Source of the DNA: Peptoniphilus vaginalis
GTDB lineage: Bacteria; Bacillota; Clostridia; Tissierellales; Peptoniphilaceae
Direction of reading: 5' to 3'
Length of the DNA: 64,000 nucleotides
NCBI RefSeq assembly: GCF_900176605.1
Contig: NZ_FXLP01000005.1
Coordinates: forward strand, 186,001-250,000
How positions within the stretch are numbered: position 1 is the stretch's first letter; every line of letters starts with the position of its first letter. Made by a program: the position numbers and the translations under genes. Shown here in pieces: positions 1 to 8,616 of this stretch. Under the pieces are notes generated by a model. It searched no databases. It was not told the DNA's origin and saw only the letters and a list, made by a program, of their open reading frames with translations.

Positions 1-504
1 AAGATGGATGCAAAACCATTTATTTCAAACTCAAGGACCCTTGTCCCTCTTAGATTTATCGTTGAGGCAATAGGCGGAGATGTTCAATGGGATGGAGATA
101 GTAGGGTAGTGACAGTAAATAGCAATGGCAAAAATATAATTCTTCCAATTAATTCTAAGAAAATCACAGTTGATGGAAGGGAAATTGCTATTGATCAAGC
201 TGCAATAATTAAGGGCGACAGGACTTATGTGCCAATTAGGTTTATTGCAGAGAACTTAGGTATGAATGTAAACTACATCAATGAAAGTCGTGAAATTGAA
301 ATTTCATTCTTCGAAGATAAAAAAGACTTAGATAAGAAAAATATTGAAGCTAATGGAGATGTTAATACTTCTAGTAACAATGTAAATAACTCTAAGAATA
401 ATGCAAATAATAGTGAAGCCAATAAGGCTATTAAGAATAAGAACTTAGAAACAAATAAGAATGCTATAAATGTAAATCAAAACAATAAGAGCATATTAAA
501 TTAA
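1..504 (+). CDS. Copper amine oxidase N-domain protein, 5' end cut off by window
   Basis: The frame is open from base 1, so the gene starts before the window. Two copies of the copper amine oxidase N-terminal-like repeat are visible: LVPLRFIVEAIGGDVQWD near the start and TYVPIRFIAENLGMNV about 60 residues later. This domain is common in secreted or wall-associated proteins of anaerobic Firmicutes and usually has no enzyme activity of its own. The last 60 residues are a low-complexity Asn/Lys/Ser tail with no fold I recognise. It ends just before a strong terminator. The signal peptide and any upstream catalytic domain would lie outside the window, so its role is unknown. Confidence 0.7.
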   Translation, partial: KMDAKPFISNSRTLVPLRFIVEAIGGDVQWDGDSRVVTVNSNGKNIILPINSKKITVDGREIAIDQAAIIKGDRTYVPIRFIAENLGMNVNYINESREIEISFFEDKKDLDKKNIEANGDVNTSSNNVNNSKNNANNSEANKAIKNKNLETNKNAINVNQNNKSILN

Positions 505-506
505 AA

Positions 507-530
507 GATCTCCCTGAGGGGAGATTTTTT
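507..530 (+). terminator. Intrinsic terminator after the CuAO-N gene
   Basis: A 7-bp perfect stem (ATCTCCC/GGGAGAT, loop TGAG, 508-525) is followed by six T residues, just past the stop codon at 504. Confidence 0.9.
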
Positions 531-558
531 AATGAAAGAATATCTTTATAAGAGTAAG

Positions 559-583
559 AAAAAAGGAACTCACGAGAGTTCCT
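559..583 (-). terminator. Intrinsic terminator of murC
   Basis: An 8-bp perfect inverted repeat (AGGAACTC/GAGTTCCT, 564-583) is followed by a T run when read on the minus strand, just past the murC stop. A T run on the other side (585-592) means it may also work in the plus direction. Confidence 0.85.
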
Positions 584-590
584 AATTTTT

Positions 591-1985
591 TTAATTATTG
601 TTATCTTCAGCTAAGAGCATCTCGCCAATTTTATAAACGTCACCAGCTCCCATAGTTACAAAAATATCGTCCTTTGAAATATTTTCTTTTACAAACTTAG
701 CTATGTCTTCAAAACCAGAGATGTAAAAGGCATTGTCCCTGTGTTCAGCAATAGCATTTCTGAGAGTCTTTGAGTGGATATCACCATAGTCCTTTTCACG
801 AGCTGCATAAATATCAGTGATTATAATCACATCAGATTCGTCAAAGGAGTTTGCAAAGGCATCAAGAAGAAGCTTTGTTCTTGTAAAAGTATGAGGTTGG
901 AAAACTGTGTAGAGTTTACCCTTGCAGGCATTTTTAATTGCATGAATTGATGATTTTATTTCAGTTGGGTGGTGGGCATAGTCGTCCATTACCTTAGCAC
1001 CCTTGTAGAATCCTTTCACTTCAAGTCTTCTCTCAACGCCCTTGTAAGTTTTTAAACCAGCAATAGAATCCTCAATTGAAATTCCATTTACATAGGCTGC
1101 CCCAATTGCTGCAAGAGAATTTAAAATATTGTGTCTGCCAAGAACTGAAAGTTCAACGTGGGCAAGATTTTCGCCCCTAAGGTAGAGGTCATAAGCTGGG
1201 AAACCTTCTTCGCTAAACTCGATATTCTTAGCCATAAGGTCTGCATGATTATTTATTCCAAAAGTAAAGGCCTTGCAGTTTGTAATAGGCAAGAGGGATT
1301 TTGTATTTTCATCATCAATATTTATAATTACATAATCACTTTCACTTAAGTTATCAACGTAAGCCTTAAAGGTTCTTATTATGTGGTCAATGTTGTCAAA
1401 GTAATCTAGGTGGTCCTCGTCAATATTTAAAATAATTTCTGTTGTAGGGAAATACTTTAGGATGTTTGCCTTGTACTCGCAGGCTTCAGTTAAAAATAAT
1501 TTTTTATCCCCAATTTTTATATTTCCATCAATATCCTTTAGTTGACCACCAAGCATAATTGTAGGATTGACATCAAGGTCCTTAATAATTTCTGTAAGCA
1601 TTGATGTAGTAGAAGTCTTGCCATGTGTTCCTGAAACGGCAATTGATTTGTCGTAGTTCTTCATCACTGCTCCAAGGAAACTTGCACGGTCTACAAGATC
1701 TATTTTTTGTTTTACAGCTTCAACATATTCTTCGTTATCAAAGGAGATTGCATCTGTAAAGATGACAAGGTCCATTCCATTAATGTGGTCTTTCTTGTGT
1801 TCGTAATAAATAGTAGCACCATTCTTTTCTAATTTTTCTGTGTTAATGGAAGGACTCCTGTCGCTTCCAAAAACCTTATAACCCTTAGCCAACATTAACT
1901 CTGCAAGAGCAGACATAGAGATGCCACCGATGCCAATAAAAAATATATTTTTGTAATCACTTTTATCTATATTAATTTCAAACAA
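591..1985 (-). CDS. murC: UDP-N-acetylmuramate--L-alanine ligase
   Basis: This cytoplasmic ATP-dependent ligase adds L-alanine to UDP-MurNAc, the first step of the peptidoglycan stem peptide. The 464 residues match normal MurC length. The N-terminal nucleotide-sugar fold has GIGGISMS (residues 18-25), the ATP loop is GTHGKTST (119-126), and DDYAHHPTEI near residue 334 is the usual start of the C-terminal domain. The start codon is TTG at 1985, preceded by GGAGGAAG at good spacing. A minus-strand TATAAT (2009-2014) gives a plausible -10 box, with only a weak -35. It is transcribed alone, divergently from spoVG, and ends at its own terminator. The assignment is secure. Confidence 0.97.
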   Translation of the reverse strand: MFEINIDKSDYKNIFFIGIGGISMSALAELMLAKGYKVFGSDRSPSINTEKLEKNGATIYYEHKKDHINGMDLVIFTDAISFDNEEYVEAVKQKIDLVDRASFLGAVMKNYDKSIAVSGTHGKTSTTSMLTEIIKDLDVNPTIMLGGQLKDIDGNIKIGDKKLFLTEACEYKANILKYFPTTEIILNIDEDHLDYFDNIDHIIRTFKAYVDNLSESDYVIINIDDENTKSLLPITNCKAFTFGINNHADLMAKNIEFSEEGFPAYDLYLRGENLAHVELSVLGRHNILNSLAAIGAAYVNGISIEDSIAGLKTYKGVERRLEVKGFYKGAKVMDDYAHHPTEIKSSIHAIKNACKGKLYTVFQPHTFTRTKLLLDAFANSFDESDVIIITDIYAAREKDYGDIHSKTLRNAIAEHRDNAFYISGFEDIAKFVKENISKDDIFVTMGAGDVYKIGEMLLAEDNNN

Positions 1986-2088
1986 TTTACTTCCTCCAAT
2001 TCTCTTTAATTATAACATATTTTCTAAGGTGAGAAAATTTTTTAACTTGTCATTTAAGTAAATTCAGAGAAAATATTGAAGTAATATA

Positions 2089-2117
2089 TTCAATTAATAA
2101 TCAGATTATGTTATAAT
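2089..2117 (+). promoter_or_regulatory. Promoter of spoVG
   Basis: TTCAAT (2089-2094), a 17-base spacer and TATAAT (2112-2117). Transcription should begin near 2124. That excludes the in-frame GTG at 2118 as a start codon and favours the ATG at 2145. Confidence 0.6.
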
Positions 2118-2144
2118 GTGATAAAGAAAGAGAGGGATACTTCT

Positions 2145-2468
2145 ATGAACATAACTGATGTAAGACTACGTAAATTGCCAACTGAAGGAAAACTTAAAGC
2201 AATAGTATCTGTTACCTTTAATAACGAATTCGTGCTTCACGACATAAAAATAATAGAAGGCAAAGAATCATTATTTTTAGCAATGCCAAGCAGAAGACTT
2301 CCTAATGATGAATACAGAGACATTGCCCATCCTATTAGTGCTGAAGCAAGAAAAGAACTTGAAGATGTTGTATTTAAAGAATATTATTCTGTCAAGGAAC
2401 AACTTGACCAAGAAGATAATGATGGTGGAGTTGTTGAAGTTGAAGTAGAAGAAATAATCGAAGAATAA
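2145..2468 (+). CDS. spoVG: SpoVG-family regulatory protein
   Basis: SpoVG is a small site-specific nucleic-acid-binding regulator. In Bacillus it affects septation and sporulation; in non-sporulating Firmicutes it affects capsule, division and virulence genes. The 107 residues start [12 protein letters not shown] and contain [20 protein letters not shown] and the conserved RDIAHPIS segment. The start is ATG 2145 with AGAGGG eight bases upstream; an earlier in-frame GTG overlaps the -10 box. The last 20 residues are strongly acidic ([15 protein letters not shown]), as is common in the family. It is monocistronic, between its own promoter and terminator. Its presence does not by itself show that the organism forms spores. 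Confidence 0.95.
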   Translation: MNITDVRLRKLPTEGKLKAIVSVTFNNEFVLHDIKIIEGKESLFLAMPSRRLPNDEYRDIAHPISAEARKELEDVVFKEYYSVKEQLDQEDNDGGVVEVEVEEIIEE

Positions 2469-2480
2469 AATTTAAAGATT

Positions 2481-2506
2481 GAGAGGGCATCGACCCTCTT
2501 TTTTTT
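2481..2506 (+). terminator. Intrinsic terminator of spoVG
   Basis: Stem AGAGGG/CCCTCT (2482-2499) followed by eight T residues, 13 bases after the stop codon. Confidence 0.9.
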
Positions 2507-2550
2507 ATGTAAACTTGTAAAGTAAAGGTGACGCAATAAAAAATAAAAAT

Positions 2551-2577
2551 AAAAAAAGGCTATGAAAGTCATAGCCT
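2551..2577 (-). terminator. Intrinsic terminator of alr
   Basis: A 9-bp perfect stem AGGCTATGA/TCATAGCCT (2557-2577) with a 3-base loop. On the minus strand a run of T residues follows, just after the alr stop. Confidence 0.92.
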
Positions 2578-2580
2578 GTG

Positions 2581-3738
2581 TCAGTCCATCTTGCTCACGT
2601 GGACAAGTTCTTTATTTTTGTAATAGTATTTTGGAAGTCTCCTATTGAAGTGGGTTATAAAGGATGTTTCACAATCGCCAGAATGGATGCAGATATCACG
2701 AACCTTTATCTCTTCGCCTTCTTGTCGACCAATTAAGACAACGTCATCGCCAATCTTGCAGTCCACATCTGTGGCATCAATCATCATTTGATCCATACAT
2801 ATAAGACCAATTTGTTTGCATCTCTTGCCATTAATTAAAACTTCAATTTTTTCTGAGAGGATACGGGGGAAGGCATCTGCATAGCCAAGGGGAAGAGTTA
2901 CAACTTTTGTGTCCCTTGGGCACTTATAAAATCTTTCGTAGCCAACAGTTTCGCCCTTCTTTACTTCTCTTATAGAAGAAATTTGTGCCTTCAAGGATAT
3001 AATTTCTTCTAAACCAAACTCCTCAGGTAGATGATCGCTATCAGTGTAACCAAATTGAATTATACCAGGTCTAACCATATCTAGGTCGTACTCGTCATGG
3101 AAGAGAACTGAATGAGAATTTGCAATGTGCCTAAATTTAAATTTGCATCCAAGATTCTTTAAGTCATCAATAAATTTTGTAAAGGTCTTGAACTGTCTTT
3201 CAGTAAATTCTGGATCAGCTTCACAAGCTGCAAAGTGAGAAAAAATTCCTTCCACATTTATATTTTCAAGTTTAAAGATTTCACAAATTTCTTTTTTTGC
3301 TTCGTCACAAGGTGTAAAACCAATTCTTGACATACCAGAGTCAAAGGCAATATGTATCTTAGCTTCTTCTTTCAAGTCACCTGCAAGCTCATTTAAAACT
3401 AGGGCATCATTTAGGGAATAAATTGTAAGTGTAATGTGATTTCTTATTGCATCTTCATATAGATGGCGAGGAGTGTAACCCAAGATCAAAATGTTAACTT
3501 TAGGAAATTTTTTTCTCAAGCTTAGGGCCTCTGATAGAGTTGCCACTGCATAATTATTTATTCCAAGGTCAAGGGAAACTTGTGATAGGGGAAGGGCACC
3601 TAGTCTATAAGCATCGCTTTTCACAACACTCATGACTTCAGTTTTTTCTCCAACCTTGTCCTTTATTATCTTCATATTATTTTCAAATTTATCAAGATCT
3701 ATCTCAATCCAAGCAGGTCTTGTTAAAAAATCTTTCAT
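2581..3738 (-). CDS. alr: Alanine racemase-family PLP enzyme
   Basis: Fold-type III PLP racemase, expected to make D-alanine for peptidoglycan in the cytoplasm. The length of 385 residues is normal. The PLP lysine lies in VVKSDAYRLGA (Lys40) and the catalytic tyrosine in VGYERFY (Tyr267); RPGIIQFGY and CMDQMMIDATD are recognisable. Several positions depart from the usual alanine racemase motifs: the lysine loop is normally VKADAYGHG, and the C-terminal arginine motif reads HFNRRLPKYYY. Alanine racemase is the best call, but a related or broader racemase is possible. ATG 3738 has AAAGGA nine bases upstream. It is the only gene between two minus-strand terminators. Confidence 0.85.
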   Translation of the reverse strand: MKDFLTRPAWIEIDLDKFENNMKIIKDKVGEKTEVMSVVKSDAYRLGALPLSQVSLDLGINNYAVATLSEALSLRKKFPKVNILILGYTPRHLYEDAIRNHITLTIYSLNDALVLNELAGDLKEEAKIHIAFDSGMSRIGFTPCDEAKKEICEIFKLENINVEGIFSHFAACEADPEFTERQFKTFTKFIDDLKNLGCKFKFRHIANSHSVLFHDEYDLDMVRPGIIQFGYTDSDHLPEEFGLEEIISLKAQISSIREVKKGETVGYERFYKCPRDTKVVTLPLGYADAFPRILSEKIEVLINGKRCKQIGLICMDQMMIDATDVDCKIGDDVVLIGRQEGEEIKVRDICIHSGDCETSFITHFNRRLPKYYYKNKELVHVSKMD

Positions 3739-3818
3739 CTTATTATCCTTTCGATTAAGAGTTTAAAAGTTGCTTTTTTTATTATATCACAGGAAATAAA
3801 TAAAAATCTTTTGAAAAT

Positions 3819-3841
3819 AAAAAAACTGCCCTTAGGCAGTT
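3819..3841 (-). terminator. Intrinsic terminator of the NCS2 permease gene
   Basis: Stem AACTGCC/GGCAGTT (3824-3841), loop CTTA, with a T run on the minus strand directly after the permease stop codon. Confidence 0.9.
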
Positions 3842-3844
3842 TAA

Positions 3845-5164
3845 TTAATATTCCTTATCTACTAACAAGATGTTTAAAATGACAGCTACAATAGTTCCTC
3901 CAGAAATACCTGAAGAGAAGAGAGCTGCAATTATGCTTGGAAGTTTTGCGACTATATCTGGTTTCATTGTAATACCAATTCCAACTCCAATGCCACCAGC
4001 AATAATCATTAGGTTCTTTGATGAGAACTTAGCTCTTGATAGGGCCTGCATACCTGAACCTAAAATTGTTCCAAACATAAGGATACCTGCTCCACCAAGG
4101 ATTGGTGTTGGCATAATAGAAACAAGAGTTGCAAACTTTGGACAAAGACTCATTATAATCAAAATAAATGAAGAGTAAATTGCAACTTTTTTTGATGCAC
4201 ACTTTGTAAGTGGAATAAGTCCAACGTTTTGACTAAAGGTTTGGGCTGCACCAGATCCAAAAACTGGAGAAAGCATTGAGCCAATAGCGTCTGCTCTTAC
4301 ACCAGATGCAATGTCGTTGTCATCAAGATCAACTTCACAAACTTCGCCAAGAGTTTTCATAACTCCAACAGTTTCAATAATTGTAACAAGGTAGCCTGCT
4401 ATGAAGGGGATGACAAATTTCAAATCAAATTTAAGTCCAAAGGGAAATAAACTTGGAATTCTTATCCAAGGAGCAGCAGCTACTTGTGAAAAGTCAACAA
4501 GATTTAGCGGAATACAAATTAAGTATGAAATAGTCATGGCAATGACAACTGATGCTGTTGTTGCAAAGCCCTTTCCATAATGATTTATAAAAATTATAAG
4601 CAAGAAGGTGAAGACAGCTATCCCAATAAAGAGTGGGTCCCCATAATTTTCTGCTCCATAACCTCCTCCAACCCAGTCAAAGGCAACAGGCATCATTGTA
4701 ATACCAATAAGAGTGATTACAGTTCCAGTTACAACTTCTGGGAAGAATTTAAGTAGTGGCTTTATAAAAAAGCTTAGAATTAATTCTAATAGGGCACCCA
4801 AAATTGTAGCGCCATAGTAACCAGCAAGACCTCCGCCCATGGTATTAATAACAGCGTTGGCTGGTGGAACAAATCCAAAGTCCGTTCCCATAATTGTCGG
4901 TAGACCTATACCAACCTTGGCCTTGCCATTAAAAATCCCTCTTGTTTGGATAAATGAACATATACCCGAAGCAAGAAGGGCAGCAGAGATAAGTACCGAA
5001 GTATCATAAACATTTGTGCCAGCGATAGCAGCAATACTAAGTGGCACTGCAATAATACCACTAAAGGCAGTCAAAATATTTTGAAAACCAAGTAGAGATG
5101 ATTTCAAAAAATCTGGCTTGTCGTCAACTTCATATTCAAGTTTCATACCATAATATTTCTTCAC
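3845..5164 (-). CDS. NCS2-family uracil/xanthine permease
   Basis: Nucleobase-cation symporter of the inner membrane, with many hydrophobic segments across 439 residues. The NAT/NCS2 signature QNVGLIPLTK is present in the second half, and the N-terminal half has the family-type LLGFQNILTAFSGIIAVPLSIA. The substrate (uracil, xanthine or another purine) cannot be told from the motif. I place the start at the GTG at 5164 because GAGG lies six bases upstream. The ATG four codons earlier (5176) has only a weak ribosome site, and ATG 5146 is a third option. No purine riboswitch is seen in the short leader. It diverges from the fluoride channel gene. Confidence 0.9.
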   Translation of the reverse strand: MKKYYGMKLEYEVDDKPDFLKSSLLGFQNILTAFSGIIAVPLSIAAIAGTNVYDTSVLISAALLASGICSFIQTRGIFNGKAKVGIGLPTIMGTDFGFVPPANAVINTMGGGLAGYYGATILGALLELILSFFIKPLLKFFPEVVTGTVITLIGITMMPVAFDWVGGGYGAENYGDPLFIGIAVFTFLLIIFINHYGKGFATTASVVIAMTISYLICIPLNLVDFSQVAAAPWIRIPSLFPFGLKFDLKFVIPFIAGYLVTIIETVGVMKTLGEVCEVDLDDNDIASGVRADAIGSMLSPVFGSGAAQTFSQNVGLIPLTKCASKKVAIYSSFILIIMSLCPKFATLVSIMPTPILGGAGILMFGTILGSGMQALSRAKFSSKNLMIIAGGIGVGIGITMKPDIVAKLPSIIAALFSSGISGGTIVAVILNILLVDKEY

Positions 5165-5256
5165 AATAAACCTCATTTCTCATATAATAATGTTGAATAA
5201 ATTTTAACACATTCACTTTTAAGTAACAATATTTGTATGTATAGAAAGGAAAAAAA

Positions 5257-5619
5257 TTGTACTTTTTTGTTGGACTCGGTGGAGCCTTGGGCTCTCTACT
5301 AAGATATTTTTTATCCACTGCAATAAAAAGTCATGGGGACTTCCCTCTTGGAACTTTTTTAATAAATGTAGTGGGATCATTTTTAATTGGCCTCATAGCT
5401 TTTTACGCAGAGAAAAATAATTTGGACTCAAGACTTGTTTTATTTTTAAAGGTTGGTTTTTGTGGAGGCTTTACTACCTTTTCAACTTTTGCCTTTGAAA
5501 TTTTTAACTTGGGAGACAATCAAAAGTTTGGTACAGGAATTTTTTATGCAGGCCTTAGCATAGTTTTATCTCTCTTTGCAATCTATCTTGCAAGGACTCT
5601 TGTAATAAAAGCTTTTTGA
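5257..5619 (+). CDS. crcB: Fluoride channel Fluc/CrcB
   Basis: Fluc proteins are dual-topology dimeric channels that let fluoride leave the cytoplasm. The 120-residue product has four hydrophobic helices, the FLINVVGSFLIG segment with the conserved Asn, and the hallmark GGFTTFSTFAFE. It begins with TTG at 5257, preceded by GAAAGGA. A single gene is present, not the tandem pair seen in many Firmicutes; a homodimer would be sufficient. No fluoride riboswitch is visible in the 80 bases upstream. It precedes a two-component system but is separated from it by about 80 bases. Confidence 0.93.
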   Translation: MYFFVGLGGALGSLLRYFLSTAIKSHGDFPLGTFLINVVGSFLIGLIAFYAEKNNLDSRLVLFLKVGFCGGFTTFSTFAFEIFNLGDNQKFGTGIFYAGLSIVLSLFAIYLARTLVIKAF

Positions 5620-5702
5620 ATTAAGAATTAATAAATTTGTAAGAATTAGTAAGAAGTTTTGTAATTATTATTTGCTATTATAAAGTCAGAAGGAGGGATG
5701 TA

Positions 5703-6401
5703 ATGGATAAGTATAGTATTTTAATTGCCGAGGACGATAAGGAAATCGCAAGGTCCATTGGAATTTATCTAAAAAATGAAAATTTTGAAATTTTTTATGC
5801 TGAAGATGGACTTGAAGCTCTAGAAATTTTTAAAAATGAAAAAATTGATTTAATTATAATGGACCTCATGATGCCAAAACTTTCTGGCGAGGAAGCAATA
5901 ATTAAGTTAAGAGAAGTTTCCTTTGTCCCAATAATTATCCTATCTGCAAAATCAGAGGACACAGACAAAATTTTTGGACTCAACATTGGTGCTGATGATT
6001 ATGTTCAAAAGCCCTTCAATCCAATGGAACTCATTGCTCGAGTGAAGAGCAACCTGAGAAGATTTTATGCCTATGATTTAAAAAAGGACAGGAACTTTAT
6101 TGAGATAGGCAGCATCAAGTTAGACTTGTCACAAAAAATTGCCTATGTAGAGGACAAGCCAGTGGCACTTACTTCTATTGAGTTTAAAATTTTGGAACTC
6201 TTGATGAAGAATCCCAACAGGGTTTTTTCCATTGAAGAAATTTACGAAAGTGTCTGGAATGAACCAGCCATGGAGGCAAAGACTGTGACAGTTCACATCA
6301 GACGTATTAGAGAGAAAATCGAAGTAAATCCAAAGAAGCCAATGTACTTAAAAGTCCAGTGGGGTCTTGGATATAAGTTCGAAGATTTGAGGCGAAAATA
6401 A
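5703..6401 (+). CDS. OmpR/PhoB-family response regulator
   Basis: DNA-binding response regulator of 232 residues. The receiver domain has the acidic pocket EDD (10-12), the phospho-acceptor Asp54 in IIMDLMMP, and the conserved Lys in VQKPF. A C-terminal winged-helix effector domain follows, with VTVHIRRIREKIE and a final VQWGLGYKF. ATG 5703 follows an AGGAGGGA site. Its stop overlaps the start of the histidine kinase at 6401, so the two are translationally coupled. Direct repeats TAAGAATTA (5622-5630, 5640-5648) and TAAGAA (5650-5655) just upstream may be binding sites for autoregulation; this is inference. The signal sensed is unknown. Confidence 0.93.
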   Translation: MDKYSILIAEDDKEIARSIGIYLKNENFEIFYAEDGLEALEIFKNEKIDLIIMDLMMPKLSGEEAIIKLREVSFVPIIILSAKSEDTDKIFGLNIGADDYVQKPFNPMELIARVKSNLRRFYAYDLKKDRNFIEIGSIKLDLSQKIAYVEDKPVALTSIEFKILELLMKNPNRVFSIEEIYESVWNEPAMEAKTVTVHIRRIREKIEVNPKKPMYLKVQWGLGYKFEDLRRK

Positions 6402-8473
6402 TGAAAAAAAATTCTTACAAATTATCCTATTATGCTTTAATAATTTTAGGTATATCACTTATTTCACTTTTAGCAGGTATATTTTTATTTTCAAGGGATC
6501 CTAGCTCTTCTTATAGAAGAATTTTGACAGAGCAAAGAATTTATGACACTCTAGCCCAGTCAGTTAATGACAATTATTATAGTGGTGGGGCTTCTTTTAA
6601 TTATGCTATTAAGTCATATAAGTTAAAATATTTTGATCAAAGTGGAAATGAGATTTTAGAAAGGGCAACTATTGATGCTCAAAAGAAAAAGGATGAACTT
6701 AAGGCCAAGGGACTTGATCCAAAAGACTATTTAGAAGCTTGGATGCTAGAACAACCAGAATTAAAATCTGAGTACAAAACTTTTTACTTAACTAATGAAT
6801 ATGAAAAAAATGAATTTGATCCACTAGATATTGAATTGAGAAATAATGATTTCTTAATCACAGGTTCAGTCCAACACAATAGAATTATTATAGACAAAGT
6901 TCAAAAGACTCAAAGACTTATGGATAGTGATTATAGTTTTATTGATAAATCTTTTAAATCTAAGATGAACGACTATTTTAATGAAATAAATAGCAAAAAC
7001 GACGTAAAAAATTTAAAGTTTGCTTATTACGCATCATTAGACGATGAAGTCTTTAAAGATATTGAAAGAGATGTCTTTAGAGATCAAGTTATAGTACAAA
7101 TTGGAGTTAGCGTATTAATAGCTGCAATACTATCTCTTCTTGTTGGACTATTTATGAATATGGAAAAAGTTGACGGCAGTGAAAGCTTGAGAAAAGTTTT
7201 CAAGTTTCCAATAGAAGCTGTGATTATCTTATTTATAATATTTGTAATTTCCAGTGCAGGAATATCAAGCATGAATCAAGTTTATACCAACCTATTTATC
7301 TTTTATGCCTTATACCTAGTAGGTCTTATGATAATTTCTCTAACAGCAAACTATTTTGTAATTCTTATAAAGTCAATCTTTAATAAGAATACAGAAAATT
7401 ATTTAGTAGAAAATGCTTTAATCTATAGGGCCTTTAAGGCAAGCATTGCAGAATTTTCAAGAGTAGACAAATTCGATAATAAGGAAATAAACAATGCCAA
7501 GATGAAATTCACCCTTGTTTATCTTGTCTTGTGCATTGTAGTATTTCTACTCTTAATGTTCTTCGCAGGCATGTTTGCAACAGCATCTGAAGCAATTCTT
7601 ATTCCTATGATTATTTTTGCAGGCTTTATCTACTTTATAATTCTTAAAAACATTAACCAAGTTGCGAGAATTAATAAGGAAGCAAGCGAAATTGTAGGCG
7701 GAAACTATAAGAAGAAGATTGAAAAAACTGGTGGACTTTATGACGGCATAGTTGATAACTTTAACAACATTGGATCTAACTTAGACAATGCTATTGAAGA
7801 TGCAGTTAAGTCTGAAAGGTTAAAGACTGAACTTATAACAAATGTGAGTCACGACCTAAAGACACCTCTTACTTCAATACTCAATTATTCTGACTTGCTT
7901 TCAAAGGAAGATAATTCACAAGAGGAAGCTAAAGAGTATGCAAAGATAATTAACGAAAAGTCCAACAAGTTAAGAGTCTTAATCGAAGACTTGTTTGAAG
8001 TTTCAAAGGCAACATCAAATAACATTGAACTTGATAGACAAGAGCTTGATTTTAATTCTCTCGTTGCCCAATCAATAGGAGAGTGGGAAGATAAAATTAA
8101 AGAAAACAATATTGAGATAATTTCCAATCTTCCTGAAGAAAAAGTTATGCTTAAGATTGATGGACAAAAATTCTCAAGAGTCTTAGACAACTTATTCTCA
8201 AATATTTCTAAGTATGCCCTAGAAAACTCAAGAGTTTATGTAGACCTAAGAGATGAAGGGGGAGTTCAGCTTACAATAAAAAACATTTCTAAGTATCCAC
8301 TTAATATTTCTGCAGAGGAACTTATGGAAAGATTCACTCGTGGAGAAAAATCAAGGACAACTTCAGGATCAGGTCTTGGTCTATCAATAGCATCCTCCTT
8401 TGTGAGAGCTCACGGAGCAAGCTTTGACATTGATATTGACGGAGACTTATTCAAAGTTACAATTGAATTTTAA
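6401..8473 (+). CDS. Membrane sensor histidine kinase, multi-pass
   Basis: Partner of the response regulator immediately upstream. A 690-residue kinase with a first membrane helix at about 12-30, an extracellular domain of about 200 residues, then about five more membrane helices (roughly 230-410). Next come a HAMP-like linker, the HisKA box NVSHDLKTPLTS with phospho-acceptor His484, and a C-terminal ATPase domain. The N box (DNLFSNISKYA) and G2 box (GSGLGLSIA) are present, but the usual DxGxG G1 box is replaced by IKNISKYPLN. That divergence occurs in some clostridial kinases. The extra central membrane helices make it longer than typical OmpR-partner kinases. It ends before a strong terminator. 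Confidence 0.92.
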   Translation: MKKNSYKLSYYALIILGISLISLLAGIFLFSRDPSSSYRRILTEQRIYDTLAQSVNDNYYSGGASFNYAIKSYKLKYFDQSGNEILERATIDAQKKKDELKAKGLDPKDYLEAWMLEQPELKSEYKTFYLTNEYEKNEFDPLDIELRNNDFLITGSVQHNRIIIDKVQKTQRLMDSDYSFIDKSFKSKMNDYFNEINSKNDVKNLKFAYYASLDDEVFKDIERDVFRDQVIVQIGVSVLIAAILSLLVGLFMNMEKVDGSESLRKVFKFPIEAVIILFIIFVISSAGISSMNQVYTNLFIFYALYLVGLMIISLTANYFVILIKSIFNKNTENYLVENALIYRAFKASIAEFSRVDKFDNKEINNAKMKFTLVYLVLCIVVFLLLMFFAGMFATASEAILIPMIIFAGFIYFIILKNINQVARINKEASEIVGGNYKKKIEKTGGLYDGIVDNFNNIGSNLDNAIEDAVKSERLKTELITNVSHDLKTPLTSILNYSDLLSKEDNSQEEAKEYAKIINEKSNKLRVLIEDLFEVSKATSNNIELDRQELDFNSLVAQSIGEWEDKIKENNIEIISNLPEEKVMLKIDGQKFSRVLDNLFSNISKYALENSRVYVDLRDEGGVQLTIKNISKYPLNISAEELMERFTRGEKSRTTSGSGLGLSIASSFVRAHGASFDIDIDGDLFKVTIEF

Positions 8474-8497
8474 AAATAAATTTAATAAAGAGGAGAA

Positions 8498-8520
8498 AGT
8501 TCGGGAGACCGGACTTTTTT
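8498..8520 (+). terminator. Intrinsic terminator after the sensor kinase
   Basis: Stem AGTTCGG/CCGGACT (8498-8515, one G-T pair) followed by TTTTTTCTTTT. The same outer sequence recurs at 11137-11169, on the far side of the next four genes. Confidence 0.9.
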
Positions 8521-8533
8521 CTTTTATTAAAAC

Positions 8534-8562
8534 TTGACAAAGATAAAGCGATACTATATACT
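8534..8562 (+). promoter_or_regulatory. Promoter of the BlaI/M56 cassette
   Basis: TTGACA (8534-8539), exactly 17 bases, TATACT (8557-8562): near-consensus. It would be strong unless repressed, which fits a BlaI-type autorepressor as first gene. Confidence 0.8.
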
Positions 8563-8577
8563 CAAGATGAAAATATA

Positions 8578-8589
8578 AATGTCGACAAA
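8578..8589 (+). promoter_or_regulatory. Candidate operator palindrome
   Basis: The 8-bp palindrome TGTCGACA (8580-8587) lies between the promoter and the repressor start. It is a candidate site for the BlaI-like protein, but does not match the classic TACA/TGTA half-site arrangement exactly. Confidence 0.3.
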
Positions 8590-8616
8590 AATAAAATGAT
8601 TTATGGGGTGAAAAAA

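Noticed and set aside
2118-2144. Upstream GTG start of spoVG
   Set aside because: It overlaps the -10 box, so it would not be in the transcript; ATG 2145 has a good ribosome site and matches the family N-terminus.
3870-4178. 102-codon plus-strand frame opposite the permease gene
   Set aside because: It is the antisense of a conserved membrane protein gene and has no ribosome site or homology; several similar antisense frames in smc, ffh, uvrC and aspS were discarded for the same reason.
5165-5256. Purine or fluoride riboswitch between the NCS2 permease and crcB
   Set aside because: Only about 90 bases, with no purine aptamer core or crcB-motif sequence on either strand.
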